64,000 nucleotides of DNA from Paramecium tetraurelia. Its lineage: Eukaryota; Ciliophora; Oligohymenophorea; Peniculida; Parameciidae. This document shows, piece by piece, positions 39,148 through 51,478 of this stretch; position 1 is the first letter of the stretch; each line of letters starts with the position of its first letter. The notes beneath the pieces were generated by a model. It saw nothing but the letters and a program-made list of their open reading frames with translations, ran no database searches and had not been told where the DNA came from. The DNA lies in the NCBI RefSeq assembly GCF_000165425.1, contig NW_001799650.1, positions 124,001 to 188,000 on the forward strand, in the 5' to 3' direction. The position numbers and the translations under genes were made by a program.

Positions 39148-40145
39148 TCAATCTAAATTCTTTGGTTTTCCATATTCCCATAATCCTTCTCTTCGAACTC
39201 CCTCAGCATTAATTATAATTCCCTCTCCATGCTATTTGCCATCCTGCCAACATCCCTCATATCTTTTTCCACTGGCCCAAGTGAATACTCCGTACCCATT
39301 CTTTTTATCATCTGCATATTCTCCCTTATAACTTTTTCCATCCTTCCATATACATTCTCCCTGACCTTTGAGATATTCGATAATTCAAAATACCATGCAT
39401 TTTATTATTCAACCATTATCCCTTGTATTGTTTACCATCTTTCCAAGTGTAGCAACCTAATCCACAGATTTCGTTATTCTCAAAGTTTCCTTCATACTTA
39501 GAACCATCCTAAAATTGCATATGTCCTTGTCCATGCCTCTTCCCCTCTTTGTAAGTTCCCTTATATTCAGTACCATCAGGCCATGTTTCTTGTCCTTCTC
39601 CATCCTAAAGATCGTATTTCCATTAGCCTGCATATTTAACTCCTCTAAAATGATTGAAAACTCCGTGGCCATGAGCCATATCGTTCTTCCATTCTCCTTC
39701 GTAGGAATCCCCATTGACATGCACTAATTTTCCTATTCCCATTGCTTTATCCTATACAAAATCTCCTTCAAAATAACTGCCATCCTTCCAAGTGAACTTC
39801 CCTTTGCCATCTTTTTACTAATTCAGCCATTCTCCCTCATAACTAAGCTAGTTCATAAACTCTACATATTCCCTGATTTCATCGTTACAGGAGGCAATTG
39901 AATTCGACTTCCATTATTAGATTTTGCTACTTCTTCCCTAAACTCTGGAAGTGGTAGGTTATCATCTCAATTAGATTTTAAATTAAACCTTCTTAAATGT
40001 TTCGCCATTTTGAAAGCTATTGCTACTAATCGCATTTATCATCCTCCGGTTTTTCAGTTTTAGCTTGATATACCTCTGGATTATTAGATTCTTGCTCCTC
40101 GTTAATGATATCTGAGTGTTAATTGCATCTACAAGCATTCCCCAT
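39148..40145 (-). CDS. MORN-repeat protein with lipidated N-terminus
   Basis: 307 residues. It begins MGNACRC, a likely N-myristoylation plus palmitoylation signal. From residue 95 onward there are about nine MORN repeats (YEGEW...HGxG: GDSYEGEWKNDMAHGHGVF, GTEYKGTYKEGKRHGQG, GKRYEGCWQDGKQHGEG). MORN arrays bind membranes or act as flat scaffolds in ciliary and cortical structures. Three introns: 39966-39988 (23 bases, starts GTT, ends GAG), one of 23 bases (TAG) just before YEGEW, and 39366-39393 (28 bases, AAG), which falls exactly inside an HGxG motif and so is well fixed. Likely membrane-tethered cortex protein, by inference. Confidence 0.88.
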
Positions 40146-40651
40146 TATTCGATAATTTTTGCTATAAATTTTTTGTATTAATTACTAAATTTCTCTTATT
40201 TAACCTCTAATAAATTTGTGAAATGGATTACCAAAAATCTACAATATTTGATTCCAATAATAGTTTTAATATAGAAAGTCAATAAAAAAATCTTTAAGAA
40301 TTCTAAATGATCTAAGTTGTCTCACATTGGCAATCCTCCCCTACGTTGTTTTAATTTTATTTAATTATTAGGAATTAATCCAAATTAAAATTTCTGTAAA
40401 TTCTAGAATTGCAATTAAATTATAGATTTTTGACAATTGTTATTGAATCATTTAATTGATGAGTTTAAATTAAATTATTGAAGAAATAAATAATGATTAT
40501 AAAGCTTCCTTGGACTTTATATATTTTATTATTCTTGAGAAAAGATGAGTATCTAAAATTTATACCATCTTATTTAAAATAAATTTGTACTTTATAAATT
40601 TTCTAGAAATTTTAGATTTATAACTTGAGTTAACCTGATAAGATATGTCAT
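40146..40651. other. Divergent intergenic region
   Basis: About 500 AT-rich bases between the MORN gene and the PX gene, presumably holding both promoters. A C/G-containing island at about 40315-40350 (CACATTGGCAATCCTCCC) stands out. No gene seen. Confidence 0.4.
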
Positions 40652-41747
40652 ATGGGGAATGAGAGGGAGTATTTTGTGAAGGTATTAAGAGAAAATGAAA
40701 GGATTGCAGAATAGATTACGCTGATGTAATTGTTCTAAAATTTGTATAAAATTGAATTTATAATTAATTAAATGAAACAATCAGTTCAAAGATATTCTGT
40801 GAAAATACCTAAACATGATGTAATAGATAAGAAAGTATATTACACAATAAGTGTGTACAACTTGGAAGGAGGTTAACCTAAGGAGATGAAAAAAAGATAT
40901 TCTGAATTGGAGTCCATGCATTAAAAAATATTAGAGTGGATCCAAATATTCAAAATTAAGATTCCCTTGATTCATTTTCCTAAAAAGAAGTTTTTGTTTC
41001 ATACAAATTTAAGTGAAGAAAGCATCATCAAGAGAGTAAACTTTGATTGTATTTAAAGAGAGGAGAATTATAATAATATCTCAATGAAATACTTGCCTGC
41101 CCAGAATTACATTGTTTAGGAGTGGTGGAGGAGATGCTTCCCAAAGATCCCAAAATAGGAGGACATAAACAAAATGATCAGCCTATTGACAGGAGATGGC
41201 AAGAAATTCAATAACTCAAAGAATCCTATTTAGCAAAACATGGCGATTCAATATTTTCATTGCCCCAAAAGAAAATTGAGCTACAAAACAAGTATAAACT
41301 CCTAATATTTCTAGATAGTAATATATTTTTAAGTTTGAAGATCATATCATCTTCGATGACTCTGCCTTATATACAGTCTAAGTAACAGATACTATTACAA
41401 ACAAAAGTTGGAAATTCACTCAGCGCTTCTAAGACCTAAGAGATTATCATAGGCAATTGAAAAGCATTCATCTTGATTTTCCATTGCCCAATTTCCCTGA
41501 GAAAAAATTAGTCAACATCTCCGATGCTACTGATTTGCGTGAGAGGAAATCTCAGTTACAAGACTATTTAAATCGCATTTTTGGGTACTACATCAATCAT
41601 CATAAAAATAGCTATCAAACAATAGTCGAAAGTGACATTATGGTATTTTTCATTGCCAAAAGCTAGCTAGATGGCAATGAAATTGGCTGTCGATCTAAAG
41701 GAACTTCTTAAACCACTTTAGAAGTAATTATTATTTAATATACATGA
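40652..41747 (+). CDS. PX-domain protein (phosphoinositide binding)
   Basis: The frame is open from ATG 40652 (MGNEREYFVKVLRENERI), with a second Met at 40772. Two segments look like PX folds: the first (YYTISVYN, KKRYSELESMHQ, HFPKKKF) and a second after 41330 (SALYTVQVTD, KFTQRFQDLRDYHRQLKS, FPLPNFPEKKL, LRERKSQLQDYLNRIF), which has the classic R-Y/F and PPK-like PNFPEKK loop. Such domains bind PI3P on endosomes. The first exon may be lipidated (MGN). A frame change of 1 mod 3 is required around 41295-41340; the junction is not resolved. Confidence 0.7.
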
Positions 41748-42070
41748 AGAACTCTAGTATAAAATCGAAAAGCCAAACTACAATAGAATAATATGATGAC
41801 GATCACAAACAACCTCGAAAAATTACATGTTGAATTATTTTTATATTACTAATATGAGTTTTTAATTAATTAATCATTTAAACTATTGCCAATCATAATT
41901 GGTTCAAATTTCAGGTTCTCAAAATGAAAATCTAACATTATTAGTTCATCTAGCAATTCAAATCTTATCTCAGACACTTCAAAATAGAACTTATCCAAAT
42001 TTGATGAGATTGAGACCAATAACAAAATGATTTTGGTTTCATTTAATTGATATAAACATTATTAATAACT
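41748..42070. other. Intergenic region
   Basis: 323 bases. A long open frame exists on the minus strand but lacks a start and runs into the PX gene, so I do not call a gene. Confidence 0.4.
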
Positions 42071-45000
42071 ATGAAATTATCATATGCACTTTATAATCAC
42101 TTATCCTCTTTAAAAGTGTTTGAAACAATCAAGCAAGCCAATAAAAATCCTATCCTTTTAACAGAATCATAGCAAAACTTGATTGAAAATGGAATTGCAG
42201 TAGGCAAGTTAGTTAAATCAATACATAATTTAAAATCAGAGATTTCATAAAGGTATTAAACATCCATATATCGAGAACTCTTACTCCAATCGCTCAATTA
42301 GATTAACTAAAACAATTAACCACGGCTTCAACCAAGTTATACAATTGGAACATAATCATAAGCGCAATAAACCAATTGCAAATACCTAATGACATAAACA
42401 ACGATATTAAAAAACTGATATTGATGGGAGATGTTTAAGTGATTGAAGACACCCTAAATCAATTGTTTGACTTCTATCTAAAACTGCAATAAGCCAGACT
42501 GAGTAAATCGAAGACATCACCAAATCAGAGAAATAGAATTTTATCTGAATAATAACCATCAGGATAAGGTTATAACCATTTAAACCTTAGCCAATCACAA
42601 GAGTAAATTCAAATATCTGATTCAAATACTTTGGAATACTTTACATAGTTATTGTCAAAATGGTTAAATCTCTAATACAAACAGGTATTATCCCTATATG
42701 CAGAAAACTTTAAATTTTGGGCATAGATTGTCACAAAAGGAGTTCAAAGAGTTTATGAACCAATAATTTCTATTTATAAGGATGTCTTTTTATCTGTAGA
42801 ACACCTATAAAACCTGATTGCCATGGAAAAGGATAAAGCATTGGCTTTCTCTTTAAATCTCTTAAAACCAGGGTTGGTATCTAAATCACCTGAAGTATGT
42901 ATAGAAACAATAAAAACCCTTGGAAATTTTGCTATCTAAGCTTATAATAATAAGATTTCATATAAAGAGGATATATATAAGTGGTATGTTGAATCTTGTT
43001 TTTAAACAACACTTTTATCAATTAAAAGGCATCCTTAATTAGTAGATTCTTTGGTTGATTTAATGATCCTATTTTGTAAATTTCACTTAGTTGATCTTTT
43101 TACTACAATTCTGAAATAGCATAGTGCGAATAACATTGAAATGTTAATAAATGTTGAAAAGCTATTTAATTCGCTTACACCTGACTACATTTTAGAAATT
43201 TAATCTATGGGTATAATGTAACAATGGTTAGAATAAGGTTTGGATATTCTGGAGAATACTAATACATTAAAATCTGATGAAAAGATTTCTATTTTGAGAC
43301 TAGTATATAGCATTTGGTTAAAAAATCAATATCAACAATATTAAGAAAGAGTGCATAATGCTTTTAAAGCAGCTACATCAGATCCTAGAGAATGTGTAGC
43401 TATATTTTCAATATAGTTTTTATTTTCTGCTTTAGAATACTTTGGAAAAAATAAAATCCCAGAGGCTCCAATCTTATATAAAATGTAAAAATCTATTTAA
43501 ATGTAGAATTGCAATTTAGCTGGTTGAATTAACAAATGAAAATCTTGTTCATTTCATATTGTAGAATCTCTTGATAGTGTTCTAAACTATGCCTTCAATC
43601 CCATTATCTATAGTTCTTGATCCATTTATAGTTAATTTACAAGAGAAAACTTATCCAAGTTTGTTTGTTTTTAATTTCCTTGCAAATGTGGCTAATAATC
43701 CTAATTTAACTACTAAATCGTAAATATAAATGATGGATCTATTATCTAAAATAGCTATTTATGACACCTTGCATTATAGGATAGCATCTTAGATATTTCT
43801 CTAAATGGTTACTAATACTTAGAATACGCCAAGCACTCAAGAATTCGTATAAAAATTTGTAAAAATAAGTCTTGCTGTTTATTTTTCTGTTTATAAAAAG
43901 TCAGATAAAAAGAAACCAAATTAATAGATTGTGGACAAATAGAGAAAAGCTTAAATTATTGAAGTACTAAAAAGCTTAGCATAAATTCATAATGAAAGCA
44001 TTAATTAAGTAATTAAAATGATGGCTGGTCATACCAATTTATAATTCAAAATGATATCTAAATAAAATAAAGGTCTTTAAGTACTTCTGTCTTTACTGGG
44101 TGATATCAATGAAATCATGCAATAAGTTGATTTGGAGTATTAGGAGGCCTAAACAAATAAATAAATCTATTCAGAATCCTCTGTTAAAGAGGTACAATAG
44201 GTTTAAGAGAATTTGAAGAAGTTCTCCAAAATTAAACTCACTAAGGAAGAACAATATCATCTGGCAAAATTGAGAATGCCTAAAGAAACAGACCCAAAAG
44301 TTATTAATGATATCTCAACCATAAAAAAGTAATATCAAGAGAAACAAATGGAAAAAGAAATATCAAAGTTTACTTAAGAAGAATAACTGAAATTGAAAAA
44401 AGAGAAATTGAGAAAGTAATTAGAGAAAAGATAAATTGAATAAGGAATTGCATCATTGAATCAAAAGGATGTAACTGTGAAGTTGTTATTTCCCGATGGC
44501 AGTAGACAAACTGAGTTAGCCAAAGAGAAGAAACATGGATTGATGACTTTTGATTTATTGGATTTAAATTTAGAAGAGGAAATTGAAAAATTAATGGTTG
44601 AATAGATTCTAAGAAAATATACTAAAGTGTTTAGGTATATTTTCACTAAATACGCTAATACTTGTTTGCAAGGAATGAAATAACCTAATTCCTTTGATTA
44701 GTATCAGTAGAGAACTGAAAGCATTAATATTGCAGAAATTAGTAAATTTATTCATGAATATGAAATTGCTATTCCGGTTGAAAATGTTCAAGCTCTAGCA
44801 AGGTAGGTAGGAACTCAAATTCTACATAACAAAACAGAATTTAAAGAATTTGATTAAATAGGGTTTAATTAGTTTGTAATTTAACTATCCATAGTTCTAT
44901 CGAAGCATAAATTAGCAGATATACAACCTTATTAATGTTTAATTAAATTTATCAATCATCTAAGAAATGTGACTGCCTCTAAAGGATAGAGTACCGCCTT

Positions 45001-46871
45001 ATTTGATGATCCAGAAACTTAATATTTTATGGAGAATGATGTACATATTAATGACAACTTTAGATTATTAAAGAATTCAATTAACGATTACTCATAGATC
45101 CAGATTATGAATTGCCCTAAGGATACAAGAAAGTTACAACTTTTGAGATCCAATTCTCATATGAAATCCCTTTGCTTGACGATAATGTTCATGTACCATA
45201 TTAAATTCTTAATGATTTATTGAGAGATGCTTTGGGGTAAATTCAATTATCAAATATATAGAATCAATATTATTGAACCAATGTCCAAAAAGGTTATGGT
45301 ATTCAAGGCAAAACCAGATGCTTTTGGATATATTTAATCTAAATTGTAATAAGAGCCTGTCGATGAGTAATTCAAAATAAAGCATAAAAAGACAAAGGAA
45401 GTGAATGTAAGTTTACAAAAGAAAAAGGTTCTTGAAATTGAACCAAAAAGAGAATTATCATTGAATATGAAATTGGCTGTCGCTAAATGCAATCTTAAGG
45501 ACAAATTTATAGCTGAGAATGTTGCTAATCTGCTTGATGATATGATATTTGCAATAGAGCATAATAAATCATAGGCAACAAGATAGATTTAAATTATTAA
45601 TAGAGTGTAAGAAGATAAAAAGTAATAATAATTGGAATAGGAATTGTGGGAATAGAAAAAAGAATAATTGAGAAAGTAAAGAGAAAAAGAAATAAAGGAT
45701 AAATTGAGAGAGGAGAGAGAAAAATAGAAATAATTATAAGAATCATAAGAAAAAGAAAGATTGGAAAAAAACAAAACTGAAAATAATTTGAAGAAAGAGT
45801 AATTAGATAAACGGATGAGTTACCTAACAGAATAGAAACAAAAGGTACAAATAATTTTACTATGAATAGATAAAAGAAAAGAATGAGAGGGAAAAGGAGG
45901 AACAATTGAAGAGAATTTTAGAGGAAAAGGATAAAAAGGAAAAAGAAATTTAGATGAAGAAACATAATTTCTAAGAATTCAATTAAAAATAAATAACAAA
46001 ATTAAAGGAAATTATATCATAAGGATAAAATAAGATATAATAATCTGAAAAAGATAAATAAGATCAATTGAAAAAATAAAAATTCCTCTTAGAATAAGCC
46101 AGATCAAAAATATTAACTCAGAATTAATCAAGAATATAAGAATAAAAGAATTTAGAAAAGGACATTGAGAATAATTTTAAATCCGCATCATATCAAAAAA
46201 TAATAGAGAAATATCAATTCGGATTGAACTCTCTATTTTAATTCTTAATTAAAGAAACTTTTCTTCCAATTGGTTAACCATCTTCGAGAGAACAAATTAC
46301 TTTTAAGACTTTTGCTTGGTTTACGGATAGATTTAATCTATGTCCTGAAATTGTATCTAAAGATGATGTTCTATAACTATTTAGATATTTAACTAGATCC
46401 AAGGAAGTTATTGATGGTATACCACCAGGGATGAACTACGATGAATTTTTACAGGCCTTGCATAGAATCTCAATTAAGGGAAGTGCTATATTTAACAAGG
46501 TTGCAGCAAACGTAAAATCATAAAAAGGAAAACTTGATATCAAAACTATTAAATAAATTGTGGAAGCAGAACAAATAGGGGATCAAGAACCACAAAGTCA
46601 ATCACCAAAGGCAGAGTCCATTGTGATTGAAACTCCTTTAAGAAATAAATCAAAATCTAATTATCTTGAGTCATCTAAAGTTTTGAAAGAATATTAGTTA
46701 TTTTTCCAATAATCAAATGAATAGACTTTTGAATCATTAATTTTGTACTTGGATGTTAGCAATGATAAAAATTAATTGGATTAAAGATTTAGAAAAACAT
46801 TAGAGGAAAGAAAAGTTCCAACTAAATTGAGAAGAAAAAGTATTTATAATAATTATTTTAGTTTTGACTGA
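42071..46871 (+). CDS. Very large helical/coiled-coil protein, unknown
   Basis: 1560 residues, TGA at 46869-46871. Five introns give whole codons: 42253-42275 (23, GAG), 43485-43506 (22, TAG), and three of 23, 25 and 25 bases (TAG) near 45048, 45239 and 45844. Residues 1-650 look like a helical-repeat (ARM/HEAT-like) solenoid. Residues 700-800 are charged coil, then a folded region (YELPQGYKKVTTFEIQFSYE). Residues 1150-1350 are a long E/K/Q coiled coil. The end is helical again with PIGQPSSREQITFKTFAWFT and PPGMNYDEFLQALHRISI, resembling tails of ciliary central-apparatus or IFT-associated proteins. No family can be named; a ciliary or cytoskeletal role is a guess. Confidence 0.75.
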
Positions 46872-47772
46872 CAAACTTGGAATTTAGAATTGATTTAATG
46901 ATATTCTATATATTAAATGATAAATATATCTAAATCTAAACATAGGTTAAAATATTATCATAAATTTGATATATATTTTTATTTTGTTAATAATGTTATC
47001 AAAAAAGTAAAATTAGTATTAATAATTACTTAGATAAACAATTAAATTATTGAAATAAATTATATAATCTATTATCATTTAATTGTTTAAATACATATTA
47101 TGATTATCATATTCAAATTTTCATTAATATTTTTGTTTATTTTATATATTTATGCAACCAATCTTATATTCATACAAAATAGCTGGCTATGGAAAATATT
47201 AATTGATAAATAAAGAATGATCTAATATCAAAGAATAAAAGGTATAATTCAACATTTGATGCCAAAAAAGTTTAATCAATTTTCTAATTATTATTGTATT
47301 TCTAAAGATTATTTTACTAGCTAATAGCAATGATTTACTTTAAATTTAATTAAATTCCATTTTAATTATAACAATAATATTTTATGACAATTGGGAGAAA
47401 AATATAAGTAAAAATAAGATAAAAAATAAATTTATTTTAAAATGTAAATCAATCTTATTAAATATTTGTTGCAAATAAAATAATGCAAATTCATGCAAAT
47501 CTAGTATCTTTTAATGTTGCATAAATAATTCAGTAACTTTTTATAAGTTAGATATCAATACCATATTTTTTTATAATTAGATCTTTAAGAAATGAAAGTT
47601 TAGTTATTGATAAATCATAATCTAAAAATTATAAAATTTCTTAATTGCCAAATCAAACAGTTGAAGGAATCAACTGCTTATATTTACAGATGTTAGTAGT
47701 TGATGAGACTAAATTGATTGAAATGAATTATGAATAAAAAACGGATTTAAATTAATTATTAATTAAATTACC
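46872..47772. other. Gene-poor AT-rich stretch
   Basis: 900 bases with frequent TGA in all frames and no coding bias. Long for this compact genome. Nothing recognised. Confidence 0.5.
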
Positions 47773-48098
47773 ATGAAGTTGGTCATCTTGATTCTGATTC
47801 TTACAATATTTAGTTCCTAAGCTCAATCATCACTTAGAGGCAAAAACAAATTTGGTATGGTTGGCCATAATTAAGACTAGAGTAGAACGACGAATAAATA
47901 TATATGAATAATGCATATCCCCCAGAACTATAAGAATATTCATTATTTGCGCAATTAACCAAGCCCTTATATGAAACTGCGCCGATGGATGTTATGCTGC
48001 TAAACCATGAGATGGAAATAGCTAGAATGATGGGCACCCAAGGAATAACCTTAAGGAATTACGTACTTGAAGAATCACCATTTAGTCCTGCTTGGTGA
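47773..48098 (+). CDS. Small secreted protein
   Basis: 99 residues. The first 18 (MKLVILILILTIFSSQAQ) are a clear signal peptide with cleavage expected after QAQ. A 26-base intron (GTATGG...TAG) at about 47855-47880 removes an in-frame TGA and joins an acidic mature part (YPPELQEYSLFAQLTKP, EIARMMGTQGITLRNYVLEE). No Cys in the mature part. It is isolated between two gene-poor stretches. Family unknown. Confidence 0.65.
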
Positions 48099-48982
48099 TC
48101 AATGTTCACGGACTTCATTTGATATTTCCTATTCCATATAGAATCAATATCTTAAAACCATCATACATTCTAACTGCATTAAAGTCGGTTTACTTAAATT
48201 TATACTCTTATGCAAAGAATAAATGATTTGAGACACATCATCTATTTCTATTTCATTTATTGTCTCATTTTTCTATTATTTCATAACTCAAAGCAAATAT
48301 AGATAAATGATCAATGAAATTAATGCCACTCAAAAAATTAAAAGTCAAGATAATACAAATTATGGCTGTATTTTAGGATACATTTGGTATTACAAATAAG
48401 AATAAGATTGAATTACTTCGATAGGAAAAAAGTAAGGGGTTTTGTAAATTTACTATCAAGATAGAATAGTAATTATAGCTGAATAATTGAGAATAGCAAA
48501 CGAATTACCTCAACGTCATTCTAAAATAAAATCAAACTTAATCCATTTTTAAAAGTATTTATTTATTTTACAAATTTTACAATTAAAATTTAGTAATCTA
48601 TCAAAAGCCATAAAGTGCATTTTAAATATGGAAACTAATTAGATATAAATACTGATTGTTAAATTAATATAACTAAGTATTAGAAATACAATTATAAAAA
48701 TTAGAGCTATTAAGATTTGAATTCAATTTAATATTGAGAAGAATAGAGAATTATTAATATCATAATGAGTGAAACAAAAATAGATTAGTTAAAATTCAGT
48801 AAATCTTATCATTTAGGTAATAGATAGATAGATATTTGAATTTGTATAGATTTAAAAATATTGATGCTGTGAAGGGTTTGTTAATATTATATATATTATA
48901 CCACAAAACCAAAATTTTCATTGATGTTGATTTTTAATTATTATTTAAATTGAATTATAATATAAGATAATAATTAGAGTGA
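48099..48982. other. Gene-poor AT-rich stretch
   Basis: 880 bases with only very short open frames (under 40 codons, for example near 48311 and 48764). No RNA gene or repeat recognised. Confidence 0.5.
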
Positions 48983-49609
48983 ATGAATAAAGGAAATGTC
49001 AAAAAGAGAACTTCTTCATTCAATAAATAACCTATTATCTACACTCATGATAGGTGTGATACTTAATAGAAGCAATTTTATTGTCCAAAATCAAAAAAAG
49101 ATGTTAAACATCTGATAAGTGATGCGAAATAGAAATCATCTTATGAGAATACAATAGTAATAATGCCTTAAAATGCATCATTTAAAAACATGTTGACAGA
49201 ATTGGCTCATAAATCTGCAAAGAAGTACGTTAAAAAATAAATGAAAAAAACACCAAGTACTTCCTTACATACTCCTGCTGATCCTACCATCAGAAAAACT
49301 GAATAGTAATCATACTTAATGAAGCAATAGTAATCAGTTATACACTAACAATCCTAATAAACTTCGTATAGATCTTTGTTGCAGCACAATAAGCAGAATT
49401 AATGGATTGATCTAATTAATCAAAAGAGTTCAAATTATATACAATCAGATCAAATATTATCAACTGAATACAAGTACAAATAAGTTAAATATTAGAACTT
49501 AATTGGACATAATGACAACAAGTAATTTAGATTGGAAATATCCATACACATGTTATAAAGAGTAGAGATGCCATGGCGAAGTGTCTCAAATGGAAAACCT
49601 AGAGTTTGA
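48983..49609 (+). CDS. Basic hypothetical protein
   Basis: An intronless frame of 208 residues, rich in K, Q and S, starting MNKGNVKKRTSSFNKQPIIY. It contains a basic helix (ELAHKSAKKYVKKQMKK) and little hydrophobic content, which suggests a nuclear or cytoskeletal disordered protein. No domain recognised. Confidence 0.55.
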
Positions 49610-49781
49610 TTGTTGGAAAGAGTTTTTAAAGAATAGATTAATATTACGCCAATCTAAATGAGTTTAGTTAGCAAATTTAGGTCAACTTATTCTGAATTAT
49701 TTAAAGAATTTATATTCTGATATAGTGTTATTATAATACTTCTCAAATCCCCGATTTAAAATAAAATATTTAAATAATTAA

Positions 49782-50316
49782 ATGTCTGACGACGAAAATC
49801 AATTCGAGCAAGGAAACGCTGGATCATCTCACACCTACACAGAAAGTGCAGGATCATTAAAGAAGGGAGGATACGTCATGCTCAAAGGACATCCTTGCAA
49901 GATTACCGATGTTTCAACATCCAAAGCCGGAAAGCATGGTCATGCTAAAGTAATTCTATCATTCACATGTTTAGGCATCCATTGTTGGAAAGGATATCTT
50001 CACAAACAAAACATATGAAGATTCAGCCCCAACATCTCACAATATTGATGTTCCATTTGTTACTAAAAAGGAATATACTTTAATGGATATTCAAGGTGAT
50101 GGCTTTGTCATTCTTATGAACGAAGATGGATCAACAAAGGAAGATCTTAAATTACCTGAAACTGAAGATGATTTCAATTTGGTCAAAGAAATTAGAGATA
50201 TGTTTGATGCTGGCAAGTATATATTCATATTAATATCCAGGGATTTGTTGATTTCAGTCCTTTCAGCTATGGGAGAAGAGAAGATTGTAGGTTCAAGAGA
50301 AGCTTAGGATAAGTGA
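49782..50316 (+). CDS. Translation factor eIF5A
   Basis: 161 residues, collinear with eIF5A of other eukaryotes. The hypusine loop STSKAGKHGHAK is intact, with the modified Lys in its centre. It promotes peptide bond formation at poly-Pro and termination. KKGGYVMLKGHPCKITDVST, NIDVPFVTKKEYTL and the end LLISVLSAMGEEKIVGSRE match the SH3-like and OB folds. Introns: 49950-49974 (25, TAG) and 50217-50240 (24, CAG). Its stop is 47 bases from the convergent kinase stop. Confidence 0.96.
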
Positions 50317-50363
50317 TTTACATTAAATACATTAGTAAAATATTTTATTGTAAATATATATTG

Positions 50364-51383
50364 TCACTCATTTACTACATCTTTAAAAAATGGATGTTTA
50401 AGAGCATCCTTAGCACTGATTCTCTTTTCAGGGTTGTATTGCAACATCGAACTAGAAATCATATTGATTTTCTTACTTCAATAAATCTAAATAATTATCT
50501 AAATCTTTAATTTAACTAAATTTTTATCTGAGATTTTATTTTTTATATCTCGAGAGTTCCTTAAATATTGATTGATTATCAAAAGGAACTTTGCTTGAAA
50601 AGTACTCCACATCTTTTTTACTAAAACTACCCATCACTTTCAATATTGCAAACAATTAATCTCCTTCACTTTTCCCCTTAAAAAGAGCTTCTTTTATTAC
50701 CAACTCTCCCATTATACAACCTAATGCCCAAATATCAACAGAAACTCCATATTTAGTTAAGCATAGTATCAATTCAGGTGCACGATAATACCTAGAAACT
50801 ATATATGGAGTGTTTTGACTTGTTGAAGTGATCAATTTTGAACTTCCAAAATCACACAATTTGATTTACTCTTTATTATTTATCAGGACATTCTCACTAT
50901 TGATTTAAGTATTTAGTTTTACGGCTTTAGATCGCGATGAACTATTCCTTTTTGGTGAATGAATTATAATCCTTTTAAAATCTAATATATGTAACATTTT
51001 ATTGTCAATTCAGAGAATGTCTTCCTTTATTTGATAAAAGCTTAAATTCTATTTTCAAGATTATCTTCCATATATTCAAATACGATATTTTGAATTAATT
51101 TCCCCGCCTCATTTCTTGAATAGAAGAAATCCTAAATTGGATGAATTTTATACAAGGATTTTAACTACATGTTCACATTCCTTAACTTCAAACAATATTT
51201 CATATTCCCTACTAAGTTGAGTTCCAACCTTTTCGATTCTCTTTAGAGCAACTTTTTACTTTCTATTATGATCATAGGCCTCAAAAACATAACCTAAATT
51301 TCTTGATAATACATACCAAAGCTCCCTGAGCCAGCAACTCTTATAATGTCAAATTATGGTAATTTTTAGTGAATCAAACTCAT
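50364..51383 (-). CDS. GSK3/shaggy-like Ser/Thr protein kinase
   Basis: 307 residues, a bare catalytic domain. Gly loop GSGSFGYVFEA, VALK lysine, HRDLKPEN, DFG (CDFGSSK), activation loop QNTPYIVSRYYRAPELI (the Y in VSRYY is the GSK3-type autophosphorylation Tyr), SVDIWALGCIMGEL, and subdomain XI PEKRISAKDALKHPFF. Four introns of 23, 22, 26 and 25 bases, all TAG. The YYRAPEL context and overall order place it nearest GSK3, but the loop between subdomains X and XI is divergent, so a ciliate-specific CMGC kinase is possible. Confidence 0.9.
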
Positions 51384-51478
51384 AATATTAATAATTCTAT
51401 TTTATTATTACAAATTCTTGAATGCTAATATTAAATAAATTAGCCTTCATAATATATATATACACATATAAAAGAATA

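Noticed and set aside
39457-39727. Open frames on both strands inside the MORN gene.
   Set aside because: The MORN-repeat frame is unambiguous; the others are by-products of its repeat structure.
41748-42060. Long minus-strand open frame with a hydrophobic stretch between the PX gene and the large unknown gene.
   Set aside because: No in-frame start codon was found and it runs on into the PX gene antisense.
45589-45905. Hydrophobic minus-strand frames (F/S/L-rich) that look like membrane proteins.
   Set aside because: Antisense of the E/K/Q-rich coiled coil of the 1560-residue protein; composition explains them.
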